Assembly: GCA_002943765.1 (NCBI GenBank)
Contig: PQWQ01000002.1
Span: 3,286,001-3,350,000 of the forward strand
Direction of reading: 5' to 3'
Length of the DNA stretch: 64,000 nt
DNA from: Psoroptes ovis
Taxonomy: Eukaryota; Arthropoda; Arachnida; Sarcoptiformes; Psoroptidae
Numbering within the stretch: position 1 is the first letter of the stretch; each line of letters begins with the position of its first letter. Shown piece after piece: positions 23,702 to 35,600 of this stretch. The translations under genes and the position numbers were made by a program. Below the pieces are notes generated by a model. That model worked only from the letters and a program-made list of their open reading frames with translations. It did no database searches and was not told where the DNA came from.

Positions 23702-26700
23702 TCAAATTTGTCTTTTAATCCAATTATCGTTACAAGTTTTTAATGTCATTGTTATTGTAATTTGACCCCATACTAACATGCTAATACCAAATGCTAAACA
23801 CCATAACCATTGTATCGAATCTAATGGATATGTATGAAACCATATTGAACCGAATTGAACAATACATATCTATTATAAATATTGATATCATTATATACAA
23901 TATTGATTCATTAATTTGATGATAATGGTGTAAGACAAAATAATAAAAAAACAATAAAATACACATGCACACATAAAATTGAAATTGAAAATAAAAATGA
24001 GAATAAATGAAAATAATGAGTGGTGTGTTATTCACTTATAATCACATTTTTTCATTTTATTCATCGATATACCTGAATGAGAAATGTTGCCGAAAATATT
24101 GAACAAAACATCCAATTTGATAACAATCCATCGAATACATTACGATCACCATTTATTTTACGTGAATTAATTTCATTGAATAATGTCATCATGACAAATA
24201 TATTGAACAACATTGTAAAATGAATTGTAGGAGCATTTTTACCTATCTCTAATGCAGAATCGAAATCTAACCATTGGGGACCTGGTATGTTTCGTTTTGC
24301 ATGTTTGTTTGTTAAATCAAAAAAAAAAAAAGATGTTAACACATTGTACTATGTTTTCTCTGGTTATTGATGGTGGATTTTTTCAATATTTTTCCTCGTA
24401 ATTATTGTTTTGTATTTTAAATAATTTATAACATGTTTTAATAGAATTATTTTTCTTACCATAGAATAAAAATACAACCAAAACAATCAACTGATACAAT
24501 GCATTACCAATGATTATTTTGAGCATATTAATTGAAATCAATGGTTTGTTTCGGCCATATGGTTTTCTCAGTAAAACTGTTTTATCTGGTTCTTCAGTCG
24601 ATAATGCTAACGAACCCAGTGTGTCCATAATCAGATTAATCCATAACATTTGTACAGGCCGCAATGGACTTTCCTTTCATTTTTTTTTTCGATTTCAATT
24701 TTGTGTGGTTGAGTCAGCCGATAATTAATGATGTTGAAAATTTGGAATGAATGGAATAAAAAATGAAGAAAAATTAGAAATAAGAAGAGGTGAAAAAATA
24801 CAAATGTTATAAAATATATGAAAAAATTTTACTTGAATAATACATGCACTGACAAAACAAATTAAAACGGCAACAATATTGACGGTCAATTGAAATTGGA
24901 TAAATTTCGTTATACTATCATAAACGTTTCGACCCCAAATTACTGATTTTATGATGCTTGAGAAATTATCATCAGTTAAAATTATGTCGGATGCTTCTTT
25001 AGCAACTTCTGTGCCAGCTATGCCCATAGCGAATCCTACATCAGCTATTTTTAATGCTGGTGCATCATTAGTACCGTCACCAGTGACTGCAACCACTTCT
25101 CTGGATGATGATAATCGACTCGCAATAATATGCTTTACTAGAATATATTTATCCATTGGCGATGAACGCGCTAGAACTCTTAAATTGGGCCAAATTTTAT
25201 CAAATAAATCTTGATCAATTTCTCCTTTATCATCGCGTATCATTTGATTGAACTGTTTGCCATCTAAAATCATATATTTTTCATTTTCTCGATTTTTTGA
25301 ATGGTAATGATTTTCATTCAAATCACTGTTAATGATACCACATTTTATTGCAATCGATCGTGCCGTATCAATATTATCGCCAGTTATCATACGCACAGTA
25401 ATGCCAGATTTTTGAAATTTTTTTATTGCTTGTGGAACCTAGTTATTCGGGCATTTGAGCATAAAAAAAGGATTCATTTAATTAATGTGAGTTCATTATC
25501 GAAGAAAGAAAATTATACTGACATCATTACGTATTGGATCTTCAATTCCAACCACAGCCAAACAAGTCATATCAGAATATGATTGTTCATCATCCCAATC
25601 GGGTTCGGTATTACGTTCGATCATTTTACAATTAGATTTATTATTTTGGTTTCTATTTATTTTTTCGATCATTTCATTATAATTAATGTTGATATCATTA
25701 TTATTATCATAATCATTATTTTCATCATCATAGAAAATGTAATCCAAATAAGCTAAACAAATAGTTCTAAGACCATTTTTTGCCATCACTTTTATTACTT
25801 GCTGTGTAATTTTATTCTTTTCTATCATATTCAATTTAAGTAGTTTACCATTGGCGCCGATAATGAATGAACATTTTCTTAGAATTATTTCTGAAGCACC
25901 CTATTTAACGACAAATGAAATAAAATGATAATGATAATAATAATAAAAATATCAAACATATATTAAATCTATACAAACACAAAAGAACATTAAAATAAGA
26001 AAAATTGAGGCATATATTACCAACTAGAATTAAGAATTAATATTATTACAAAATTATATTTTTACAAGATTTTTGTATTTGGAAAAAGTTTTATTTATTA
26101 TTATGATAACTTATTTATTAATATGATGCTGATGATAAAAACGAAATACCTCGCGTGTTTTATACTTCGACACACATAAAATTTATTTCATTAATATGAA
26201 TTTTTTTTCATCATAAAATATATTCAAATCATAGTGTTTCACACAAACCTTTGCTAATAAACGAAATCCTCGATCATTTGGCAGTTTGATTATTGTACGC
26301 ATCAATTTTCGCATGGAATTAAATGCAAAAACTCTATGAATATGATTCATAGGGAATTCATTACGTAATTTAGCATAATCAAATTGAAGTTTATAAAGTA
26401 AACCTAATAGTGCACATTCGGTTTTATTTCCATATTGTTTGATTAAATTATTTTCATCTCGCTATGTGATTTTATTGTTTTTTTTTCATTCCATTCAAAA
26501 TATAATATGGAGAAATTGAGATAGGAATTAATAAGTAAAAAAAATTGGAATTAAAAGGGTAAAAAGGCATAAGAGAAATGTCAATTTGTTTTTTGTCAAA
26601 TTAATACTTGCAAACACACACATAATCAAAACGATTATGTTAATTTTTTTCTTTGCTTATTTTATTAGAATTATGTATAATTATATTTACCGCAATCCGA

Positions 26701-29700
26701 CTTGTGTATGCAGAATTTAATGCAATATTTTGTGCTAAAATGTTTACAGCAATATTTCTATCATTAGTTTGATCATTATTATTATCATTATCATCATAAT
26801 CATTATCATTATGATTGAAAACTATTTGTCGTTTAGATAATTTGGTATAATAAACACCAAAAGCATAACATTGTACGGCAGTCATTTTGTTTGCTGTTAA
26901 TGTTCCTGTTTTATCCGAACAAATTGTCGTTGCATTGCCCATAGTTTCACATGCATCAATATGACGTACTAGATTATTATCTCTCATCATTTGCTGTTTT
27001 TTTTTGAAAATTTTTGCCAAAAAAAATTGATAATTTTTTTTTGATCGAAGATAATGTAGATTTGTAAATTTCGAAAAATGAATATGAAAAAAAATGAAAA
27101 TTTGATATATCAAAATTTTTTAACAGAATCTTATTTCGCTACCTTCACAGAATATGCTAACGATAAAGATACGGCTAATGGTAAACCTTCCGGCACGGCA
27201 ATAACCAAAATTGTGATACCAGTGATAACATGATCCAGAAATTCTTTGATATGTTTGTATGCCAATTTTTCTTTTTTCATAATGAATTCAACAATACATG
27301 ATCGTACGATAAGCATTATAATGGTTATTATTGCAATCGATATGCCTAAAAATTGAATATTATTTTTTCGGAGAAAAAAAAAATGAAATAAAATAAAATT
27401 CAATAAAAAGAATTCACACATCATCAAAAAGATGTGTTTCTAAAGATAATGGAATATTTGAAAAAGAATAATGTTTTTTTTCGATATTTATTCAAACATT
27501 GTGTTTGAGCGATTGGTTGATTGATTTGCGATATTCGATATCTGCATGCAGCAAATACATTTGGTTAGCATGTTTGTTTGTGTTAAGAAAAAGATAAATA
27601 AACTAAGAAGATAAACAGATTTCTTAATAAAATGAAATTAAAATAAATATTGATCGGTGTCTAAATATTTGTATTTCTAAATTTTCATTTTGGCTTGTCC
27701 ACAAAATATCGATACACACACAAAATGGAAAACATATTATTTTTATAATCATAATTTTTTAGATAAAAATTTCGGTGAATTTTTTTTCATGAATTTTCTT
27801 ATTTTTCCTATGAGATATCTACATTTATTTTTCTTATTTTATAACGGATATGAATAAAGCTATTACAAAAACAAGAAGAAAATGTAATAAAATAAAATTT
27901 CAATCATACCAAAATATCCAATTTTGACAGCCAAATCGGCAAGTTTACATTGTAAAATTGATTTTTCTTTTTTACCACTTTTCATAAGTGTATGTATAAC
28001 ACCAGTTTGTGAATTGGCACCAACTGCGATTACAATCATACGGCCACTTCCTTCCATAACATGAGTTCCTAAAGAAAGAATTGAAAAGAAGAGAAAAAAT
28101 GAATTTTATTCATCATTTTTATATTTTTTTCATCAAACAAAAGTAAACACAAAAATAAAATAATTTTTTTTTTTTTTTTGAAAATTGAAATCAAATATTT
28201 TATAAACAAATACAAAATATTTTGTCGAAAAAAAATATAATACAGCATCAAAAAGATGCCGAAGATCATTTTTCGAGTGAAGAATGGAATGGAAATGAAA
28301 AATGGAAAAAAAATGGAATGAAATATAATAATCATCACAAATGGTTGTTGTTGCCGTTGTTATTTGATGACAACCAAGTTTGACAAACGAATTGAATTTA
28401 ATTCATTTCAATTCAATTCAATATTAATATTAATATAATAATAATTTGGACTTTTTTTCAAATGAAAATACACAAGAGGTTATTCCTGAAATAATAAATG
28501 AATGAATGAACGAAAAAATAATGATTTTATCATGAAAAAATAAATAAATTGATTGAATATAATATATGATAGGAGATGAAATGAAAAAAAAAACAAATTC
28601 TGATAATCAGAATATAAGAAAAAAACATACCAGCAAATAATGTGATATCTTTATCAGTACGTTTAGCGACCAGATCCGATTCACCAGTCATTGTACTTTC
28701 ATCAATTTTTAATTCATTATATTCGAATAGAATACCATCAGCTGGGATTACATCTCCTTTAAAAATTCCAATCATAAAGCAAAATTAAGAAAGAAAATGG
28801 ATTAGAAATGAATTAATGAACGAGAAAAAATGAATGAAAAATACAAATATCTTAAATATTTTGTGTACAACGATTCACTAGATATTTCAGTGTAAATTGT
28901 TATTATTTATTGAATATTTTACTTACCAAATAAAAAAAAAATATTTCAATAAAATATTATTTACACTGAAATTTTAAATTACTTACCATATTTAATAATG
29001 CATATATCACCAACAACTAGATCCGATGTCGATATTTCATGTATATTTCCATTACGTAAAACATTGATTTTATGTTCTTTTTCTAAACGATTTTGCAATG
29101 CTTCATTTTCATTGTTTACGAAGTGTTTTAGTTATGTTATTGATGGTTGTTTGTTTATATTTTTGGAATAAATAGAAAAACAAAAATAATTTACATAGAA
29201 AAAATGAATAAAAGAAATTGATATTAGATAAAATACTACCACATCGGTGATGAATATCATGTATGTATGTGTGTATATGGATGTTTTGAGGTTTTGGGTT
29301 AATGTTATTCAGGATTTTCTATGAATTTTTGTCGCTCTTTTCTCTTAGTTGTTTCTTTCTCAAATCTAAACAAAAAAACTGTGAAATTCTTTGAAAGGAT
29401 TCATCACATCGAAAGCAATCTTTCAAACATTTTAATGATGGCTTAGATAGGGTTTTTTTTTCTTGGTATTCAAGCCAATATTTAATCGGAACAAATATAA
29501 TTTCGACAAATAAATAAGCATTAAATAACACAATTGAAATACAAGAAAAAACAGGAAAATGTTAAACAAAACAAGGGGAAAATAGGAAAATTTGAATTTG
29601 TAAAATTTGAATAGGGAAATGCTGAATTTGTAAATTGATGCAAATCATTTGCAAAAGAGAAGAAAACAAATCTAATTCATATTCGAGATTGCATTGATTT

Positions 29701-30729
29701 GAAAAGCTTTTAAATGGTATTGTTTCATGGTTTCCGGAAAAATTTTCAATATTTGCATATGAATATATAATTAAGATGAATGAATATTTGTTTTCTTTTT
29801 TCATGATGGATGAAAGGTAGTATGTATGTGTGTATGATTGATAATGAAAACAAAATTGATTATGAATAATAATGATATTTCGAAAATTCCCATATTCATT
29901 GGAAAACAAAAAAATAATAATCAAACCTCTAAATTTTGCTTCTTTCCCATATTCACTAACTGCCATAACTAATACAGTGATTAAAATCGATAACCAAATT
30001 GCTATCGATTCGATATAACCATATTTATCATTATTATTATTATTATTGTCATAATCATTGAAACTAAATGGATCTAATGGATCTAAAATTGGAAAAAATT
30101 CAAAAATGGAAAATTATTTTTGAATGATTATTTGATTTTTTTTCAATAAATGCATTATAATTTTAGAAAATTCAATAATAATAATGGTAATTTTGGACTT
30201 ACAATTTTGATTTTGATTATTATTTATTGATTCATAATCAATATCATCAGTTGATGGATGATAAAATGAAAGTGCTAATGAAACAAGTGCACACATTTCC
30301 AAAATTATCATCGTTTTTTCTTGTAATGCTTCGAAAATCAATGATAAAAATGATTTAGATGTGATGGCCATTAATTTGTTCGAGCCGAAAATTCTTTTAC
30401 GTAATTTTATATCTTCTAAATCATTTTCATCAATTCCTAAATGAAATGAAATGAAATTTTTTTATATGATTCACGATTTCTAAATGGAAAAATAAAGCAT
30501 TAGTGAAGAACACACCTTTGTTAAGAGAAACATTCAATTTCGTGCATAAACCATTTATCGATCCAAATTCTTCAACCTTTTCGATTGATTCAAGACCATG
30601 ATATTCCATTATTTTCGACAATTGTTTGCTGGTGACTGGAAATTTTTTCGTAGTAACTTTTAATGATCTTAATGAATCTCGTACATTTAGACTTGAATGA
30701 AAAATCTTATCGAAAAAGTCTCTAAGCAT
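23702..30729 (-). CDS. PMCA: Plasma-membrane Ca2+-transporting ATPase (PMCA, P2B), 14 exons
   Basis: P-type pump exporting cytosolic Ca2+. Exons, 5' to 3': 30729-30516, 30436-30203, 30082-29927, 29100-28987, 28756-28631, 28068-27910, 27345-27143, 26993-26691, 26461-26249, 25900-25523, 25438-24833, 24673-24460, 24281-24073, 23869-23702; 3297 nt, 1098 aa. The ATG at 30729 is used because the upstream extension of the frame has only TTG. Landmarks in order: KYGDVIPADG and MTGES (actuator), PEGLPLA in TM4, the phosphorylated Asp in CSDKTGTLT, KGASEII (nucleotide binding), MITGDN, TGDGTNDAP (hinge), and WINLIMDT in TM6 with the Asn and Asp of the single Ca2+ site. TM10 is WLWCLAFGISMLVWGQ. Asn/Asp-rich inserts lie in exons 3, 8 and 10. 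The frame stops about 20 residues after TM10 (ending NWIKRQI), so the usual calmodulin-binding autoinhibitory tail is not in this model; an unrecognised alternative last exon is possible. Family assignment is certain. Confidence 0.95.
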
Positions 30730-31309
30730 CGTATTTGTTTGATTTTTGCACCGAAAATTGGTAATATATAATTGTGTGTAAATCAATTAAAATGAAGTTA
30801 TCAATACAAAAAAAGAGGTAAATAAATTCAACAAATATTAGATTTCTATGTTCAATTTATTCTCATTTTCTCATTTATATGGTTTCAATTTAAATTCAAT
30901 TATTAATTATTGAATTTAATCGCGATATCGCAAAAAATTCAATTACACCAAAATTGAATTTTTTCGGCAAAAGCATCTAACTTCATAAGCTCCATCTGGA
31001 TGCATTAACAATAAAATTGGCCGCAGGCTGATTTATTTTTTAAACATTCTCAATGAGCGCATAACAGATGTTGTGAGGTGAGCCCTGTTCGGTTGAAATA
31101 GATTTTTAGGTGTCAATAGCCACCTCATATATTAACGATGTACACTCCAGCCATCTAGTCATTGTTCACTATGATCTTATGCATGCTACAACAGAACATT
31201 GGATGATAATTTTTAAAGGACACATGCAGCAAATCGGCAAAAACAATTTGACCAAAATGAAACTATAAATTTTAATTAAATAATTAATAAGAAAATTTAT
31301 TCAAATATA
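30730..31309. promoter_or_regulatory. Shared head-to-head promoter interval of PMCA and ATPAF1
   Basis: 580 bp separate the divergent start codons. The edges are ordinary AT-rich DNA, but about 30960-31250 is clearly less AT-rich and non-repetitive, with a 7-bp inverted repeat (TGAGGTG near 31073, CACCTCA near 31122) and short palindromes. A bidirectional promoter is the simple reading; a small structured RNA or an old short interspersed element is possible. I see no tRNA-like pair of A and B boxes that I would defend. Confidence 0.5.
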
Positions 31310-32410
31310 ATGATTTCAAGACGTTTAATATTATCAACAATGATGAATCGTAAGTTTCTAAATTCAACATCATCCGATATTCTTCCATTTTGTTATAGTT
31401 TAGCAATCAATCCCAATAATGCACAAAATCAATTATTATCAACCAATGTGGCCGAACAACAGCAACAACAATCTTTGAATAATGAATCAAAATCAATCGA
31501 GAATAATCCATATTATTCGAAATATGCTGAAAAAATTAAAAAAGCACAATTATCAATGAAATCCGATTATAACAATAAATCTGAAAAATCAGCGTCATCA
31601 TCAACATCGATCGATGAACAGTCATCAATGAAATCAAAAGAAACAAGTGATGAAAAGAAATTAGAAACGGAAATAAAAACAATAAAAGGTCTTTATATTG
31701 ATTTATTAATTTCAATTTAAAATAATGACTCATTTTTTTCAATTCTTCAATGATCAGAATCAATTTCAACTCCATCATCGGATGACCATTCAAAATCTCA
31801 TCTTAGAAAATCTAAAAAAAATTTGAATGATATAATGAAACTTGATCTTTTGGCTGATAAATCAAAAGATGAAATAATTAAAATTTGGAATGAATATCAT
31901 AGTAAACGTGATTGTATTTATGCTTGCATCGAATCATCATTATATGAAGAATATCATCGGAATTTAAATGAATATAGAACTTTTATATTGCCATTACCGA
32001 GAAATTCTGATTCGGATAACCAAGGCCTCAATAATCGAACATCGTATGAATTTTTCTTGATGCAATTTCAAGAACATTGTTGCCATTTCACACCATTAGC
32101 TGCTTATCATTTACATAAAGAGATGGCACCAGTTTGCCTTACAATAAATTATTATCCAGAATTAAGCGAAACAAAAAATATCGTTTTGATGTTAGGTGAA
32201 TTTGATTCAAACATTTTGAATATTGTCGAATGTCAAGGTTTAGCGAATCAATTGCAATATTATTATTTAACAAAAGATCCATCGGCTAAATTATCATTAC
32301 ATTTATTCAACAAAGAGCCCCAAAGTTTTGATCATATGCGTTTGATACGACATTTGGAAGATGGTTTTCAAGGAATTCAACAACAAACTAATCTAAATCA
32401 ACAAGATTAA
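31310..32410 (+). CDS. ATPAF1: ATP synthase mitochondrial F1 complex assembly factor 1, 2 exons
   Basis: Homologue of yeast Atp11, a mitochondrial matrix chaperone that binds free F1 beta subunit during assembly of the F1 sector. Exons: 31310-31688 and 31758-32410; 1032 nt, 343 aa. The frame is restored by joining AAA G to AA TCA across a 69-bp intron (GTCTTT...GATCAG); the donor is weak but frame and family fit. The N-terminus MISRRLILSTMMNRKFL is a typical basic mitochondrial presequence. Residues about 65-75 read NPYYSKYAEKIKKAQ, the conserved start of the family domain, followed by a Lys/Ser-rich linker. The C-terminal half carries the Atp11 core: FILPLPR, EFFLMQFQEH, FTPLAAYHLHKE and the LMLGEFD segment. 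Length is near the family's usual size. AATAAA at 32448-32453. Downstream it converges on the ARID5-type gene. Confidence 0.95.
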
Positions 32411-32694
32411 TTTTTTTCTCAAATTATCTTTAATCATTATTGTTTGAAATAAAAATTTATTTGATTGCTATTTTATTTCATTTTTTTAACAATCCGAATC
32501 GATTGCACTGATTCTTGATTGAAAATAATATACAAATTTTTTTAATTGTTTATATGATGCGTTAATTTATACAAATCATTATTTTTTAAAAAAATTATAT
32601 ACAAAAATGTCTATGTTTATATGACGAAAATTCATGATTAATTGATTACAGAAGAAGAATACTAAAGTTGTGAAGAAAATAACGAATAACAAAA
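32411..32694. terminator. Tail-to-tail 3' region with back-to-back poly(A) signals
   Basis: 284 bp lie between the stop codons of ATPAF1 (+) and the ARID5-type gene (-). A plus-strand AATAAA sits at 32448-32453 and a minus-strand AATAAA (TTTATT on +) at 32456-32461, only 2 bp apart. If both are used the transcripts overlap: the minus transcript reaches almost to the ATPAF1 stop. Confidence 0.6.
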
Positions 32695-35600
32695 TTATTT
32701 TGGTACCATTTTTGAACTAGTATGATAGGCAAGTAAATTAACATATGTATTGAAATTATTCTGATCATTTAAAAATTGTAAAAATGGATTAGCTATTGTA
32801 TTATTGGTTGCATTGTAAGCTTCAAATAATTTTGCTGATGATAATGAATTAGGTGATGAACCCAATGCGGCAGTGGTAACAGTAGATGATGATGATGATG
32901 GCAAATTATGTTGAGGTATCATGCTTGCAGAGAAATGTGTTTGATTTCTAACTTGATGTTGATGACTATTGTTATTATTATTAATTGGATTTGATGTCAT
33001 CAAATTATTCGATGCTGAATCAATAGATGAAATGTTTGAACCATTTGCAGCATTTGAATATAATGATAACATTGATCCTAAAGGAAATTGTGGAATGACA
33101 TCATTATTGCCTATCAAATTCGACCAATATGGATGGTGACCATGATGAGATCCAATGAATGATGGCAATCGAGGATTATAATCAGATATTGATGGAACAT
33201 TCATTTGTCGATTATGATTATTATTGATAGGCCTAGTAGAATTAGTTTGAAGCTTTTGTTTTTGTTGCTGATGTCGATTCGCCTTTTTTGATGATGATTT
33301 ATTCGTTGCTGTAAGTTGTTTTGCAAAATGATCATTATGATGATTAATTAAATGATGATTTATGTTATTTGTATATAATTGTCGATTGTCATTTGAACTA
33401 TTATGATTGAAAATATTATTGCAATTATTTATAGAATTTTGTATTTCATGTTTAATGCTATTTTGACGATGATGACGATTATATTTTGAATTGGTAGGAA
33501 ATTCTGCTGATGAATGTATAATGTTTGATGATAATAATTTTGAAGGCGTCATAGAATTTTGAAGGTGGACCGTGGATAATTTATGATCAAAATCATTGAT
33601 ACTATTATTATTTGGAATTTGAATTTTATTTTTAGCTCTCAAATCTAATAAGATGCCACCACATTCTTCTGATAATTGATTCGATGATTTTGATTCAGCA
33701 TTATTTGAAATTCGATCATTGATTTTCTGATCATTGTTATTTGTCTTAGAATATTTTTTCATTGATAAATCTAATATCTCATCAATCACAACTGGTAAGT
33801 GTTGTATAGATGTATTATGATTAATATTATTATGTGAAAAGATATTTTTATTATTAATTCTGATATTATTATTGTGTGCTGGTAATGGCTGAATGTGTTT
33901 AAATTTAGCTACATTTTCTAATGATGATGATGAGTGTATAGAGTTTTTCTCATTTTTAATCGATGATAATTTTGGACTTTCTAATGGTTTCGGTAAACGG
34001 AACATATTTTGTAACGAATTATTTTTAATCACAGATTCATTTGGCTGTGTTTGTTGCTGTTGCTGCTGTTGAATTGAATTAATTTGTGAAATTTTATCAA
34101 TTTTCTCATTCACCACATTAGTTGTAGCATTAGGAATGAGGTTTGATATTGAATGTAATAATGATGTCATTTTTTCTTGTCGATGATTATTTATTTCAAT
34201 TTGATCAATATTTTTCAATGGAGATTTAGGATTGAAAACATTATTATCATAATCTGCTACGATTTTTAAATCATTTTTGATATTATTATTTTTCATATTT
34301 GAGTCATGATTTTTCAATAAATCATTATTATTATCATTTAATTCACGCTGTGTCGGATGAACTAATGCAGTCATTTTAGGATGTGAATTTATATAAGATA
34401 ATGTAACTTTTGGATCGCTGGTCGTGTTATTCATCGGTAATATGGTAGAATTTATAATAAATTGACGATTTATTGATTGATTATTATTGTTGACATCATC
34501 AAATATTGATGGAACAATTTTTGTAACTATACATTTATCATTATCATTCTCATTTTTAATATAACCATTTGAATTTTCATCCGACAATTTAATTCTTTTA
34601 TTGGCCATATTCTGTTCATCAGTGCTTTCGCATTTATTATCAACAATATTATGATCGTTGATTCTTTTAATTTGTATCATTTCATCTATTTCATTATTAT
34701 TTTGCTCGGTTTCTACTTCGTGATATGCTTTTATCATTTTTTCCCGGAATGATAAGTTTTTTATTGAATCATTAGATATCGGTATGATTTTCATTTCTTC
34801 TTCATCATCAGTGTAAACTTTCATCTTCGTTTTTTCATCAACAATATTTCCATTTTTCATTTGTGAATCATTCAAACGACTCACAATAATTTCACACTCT
34901 CCCTCAGGTTCACTTAATTTAATTCCTCTTTCACGTAATTTGATTGATGTTTGATTATGATCAAGTTTTTTCAAAACAATCATTTCATTTTCATCATCCG
35001 TAGTGTTTTTTATTTTTTCATTAATGACTAATGTTGAAGATGATTCTTCAATTTCATTTGTTTCGTTTATAGTTAATGTGAATGATTTTGGTGAATTATT
35101 ACATTTTTCATCACCATTTTCGATTTCTTTAGGAGAAATTTGAGATTCAGAATTTTTTCTATCAACATAGTTGTTATTTTCATCATCATTATTGTTATCT
35201 TTATCGTCATCTCCACTATTATTATCAGCATCTTTATTAGAATCATTATCATTTAGACATTCATTTGATTCACTGGAATTTGAGAAATTATCCGGAATTT
35301 TATTGTCATCATTAGAGGTAATATTAGAATCAAAATCAATATCCAAATCAGAATCTTTCTCATCATCATCATCGACATTTTTTACAACACTATCATCATG
35401 ATTTTCATCATCAACAGATTCTTTTTCTTCAGAATTCATCATATTCACTGTTGATGTCGATGATTGTTTTTGTTGTTTATTATTATTTTTATTAGAATAA
35501 TCATAATCTTTAGATTTGAGATTCAATTTTTTCTCAAATGGCAATAATAATTTTTCATAATGTCTTCGCGCACAAGTAGCTGCACTTGTGCTTCGTTTAT

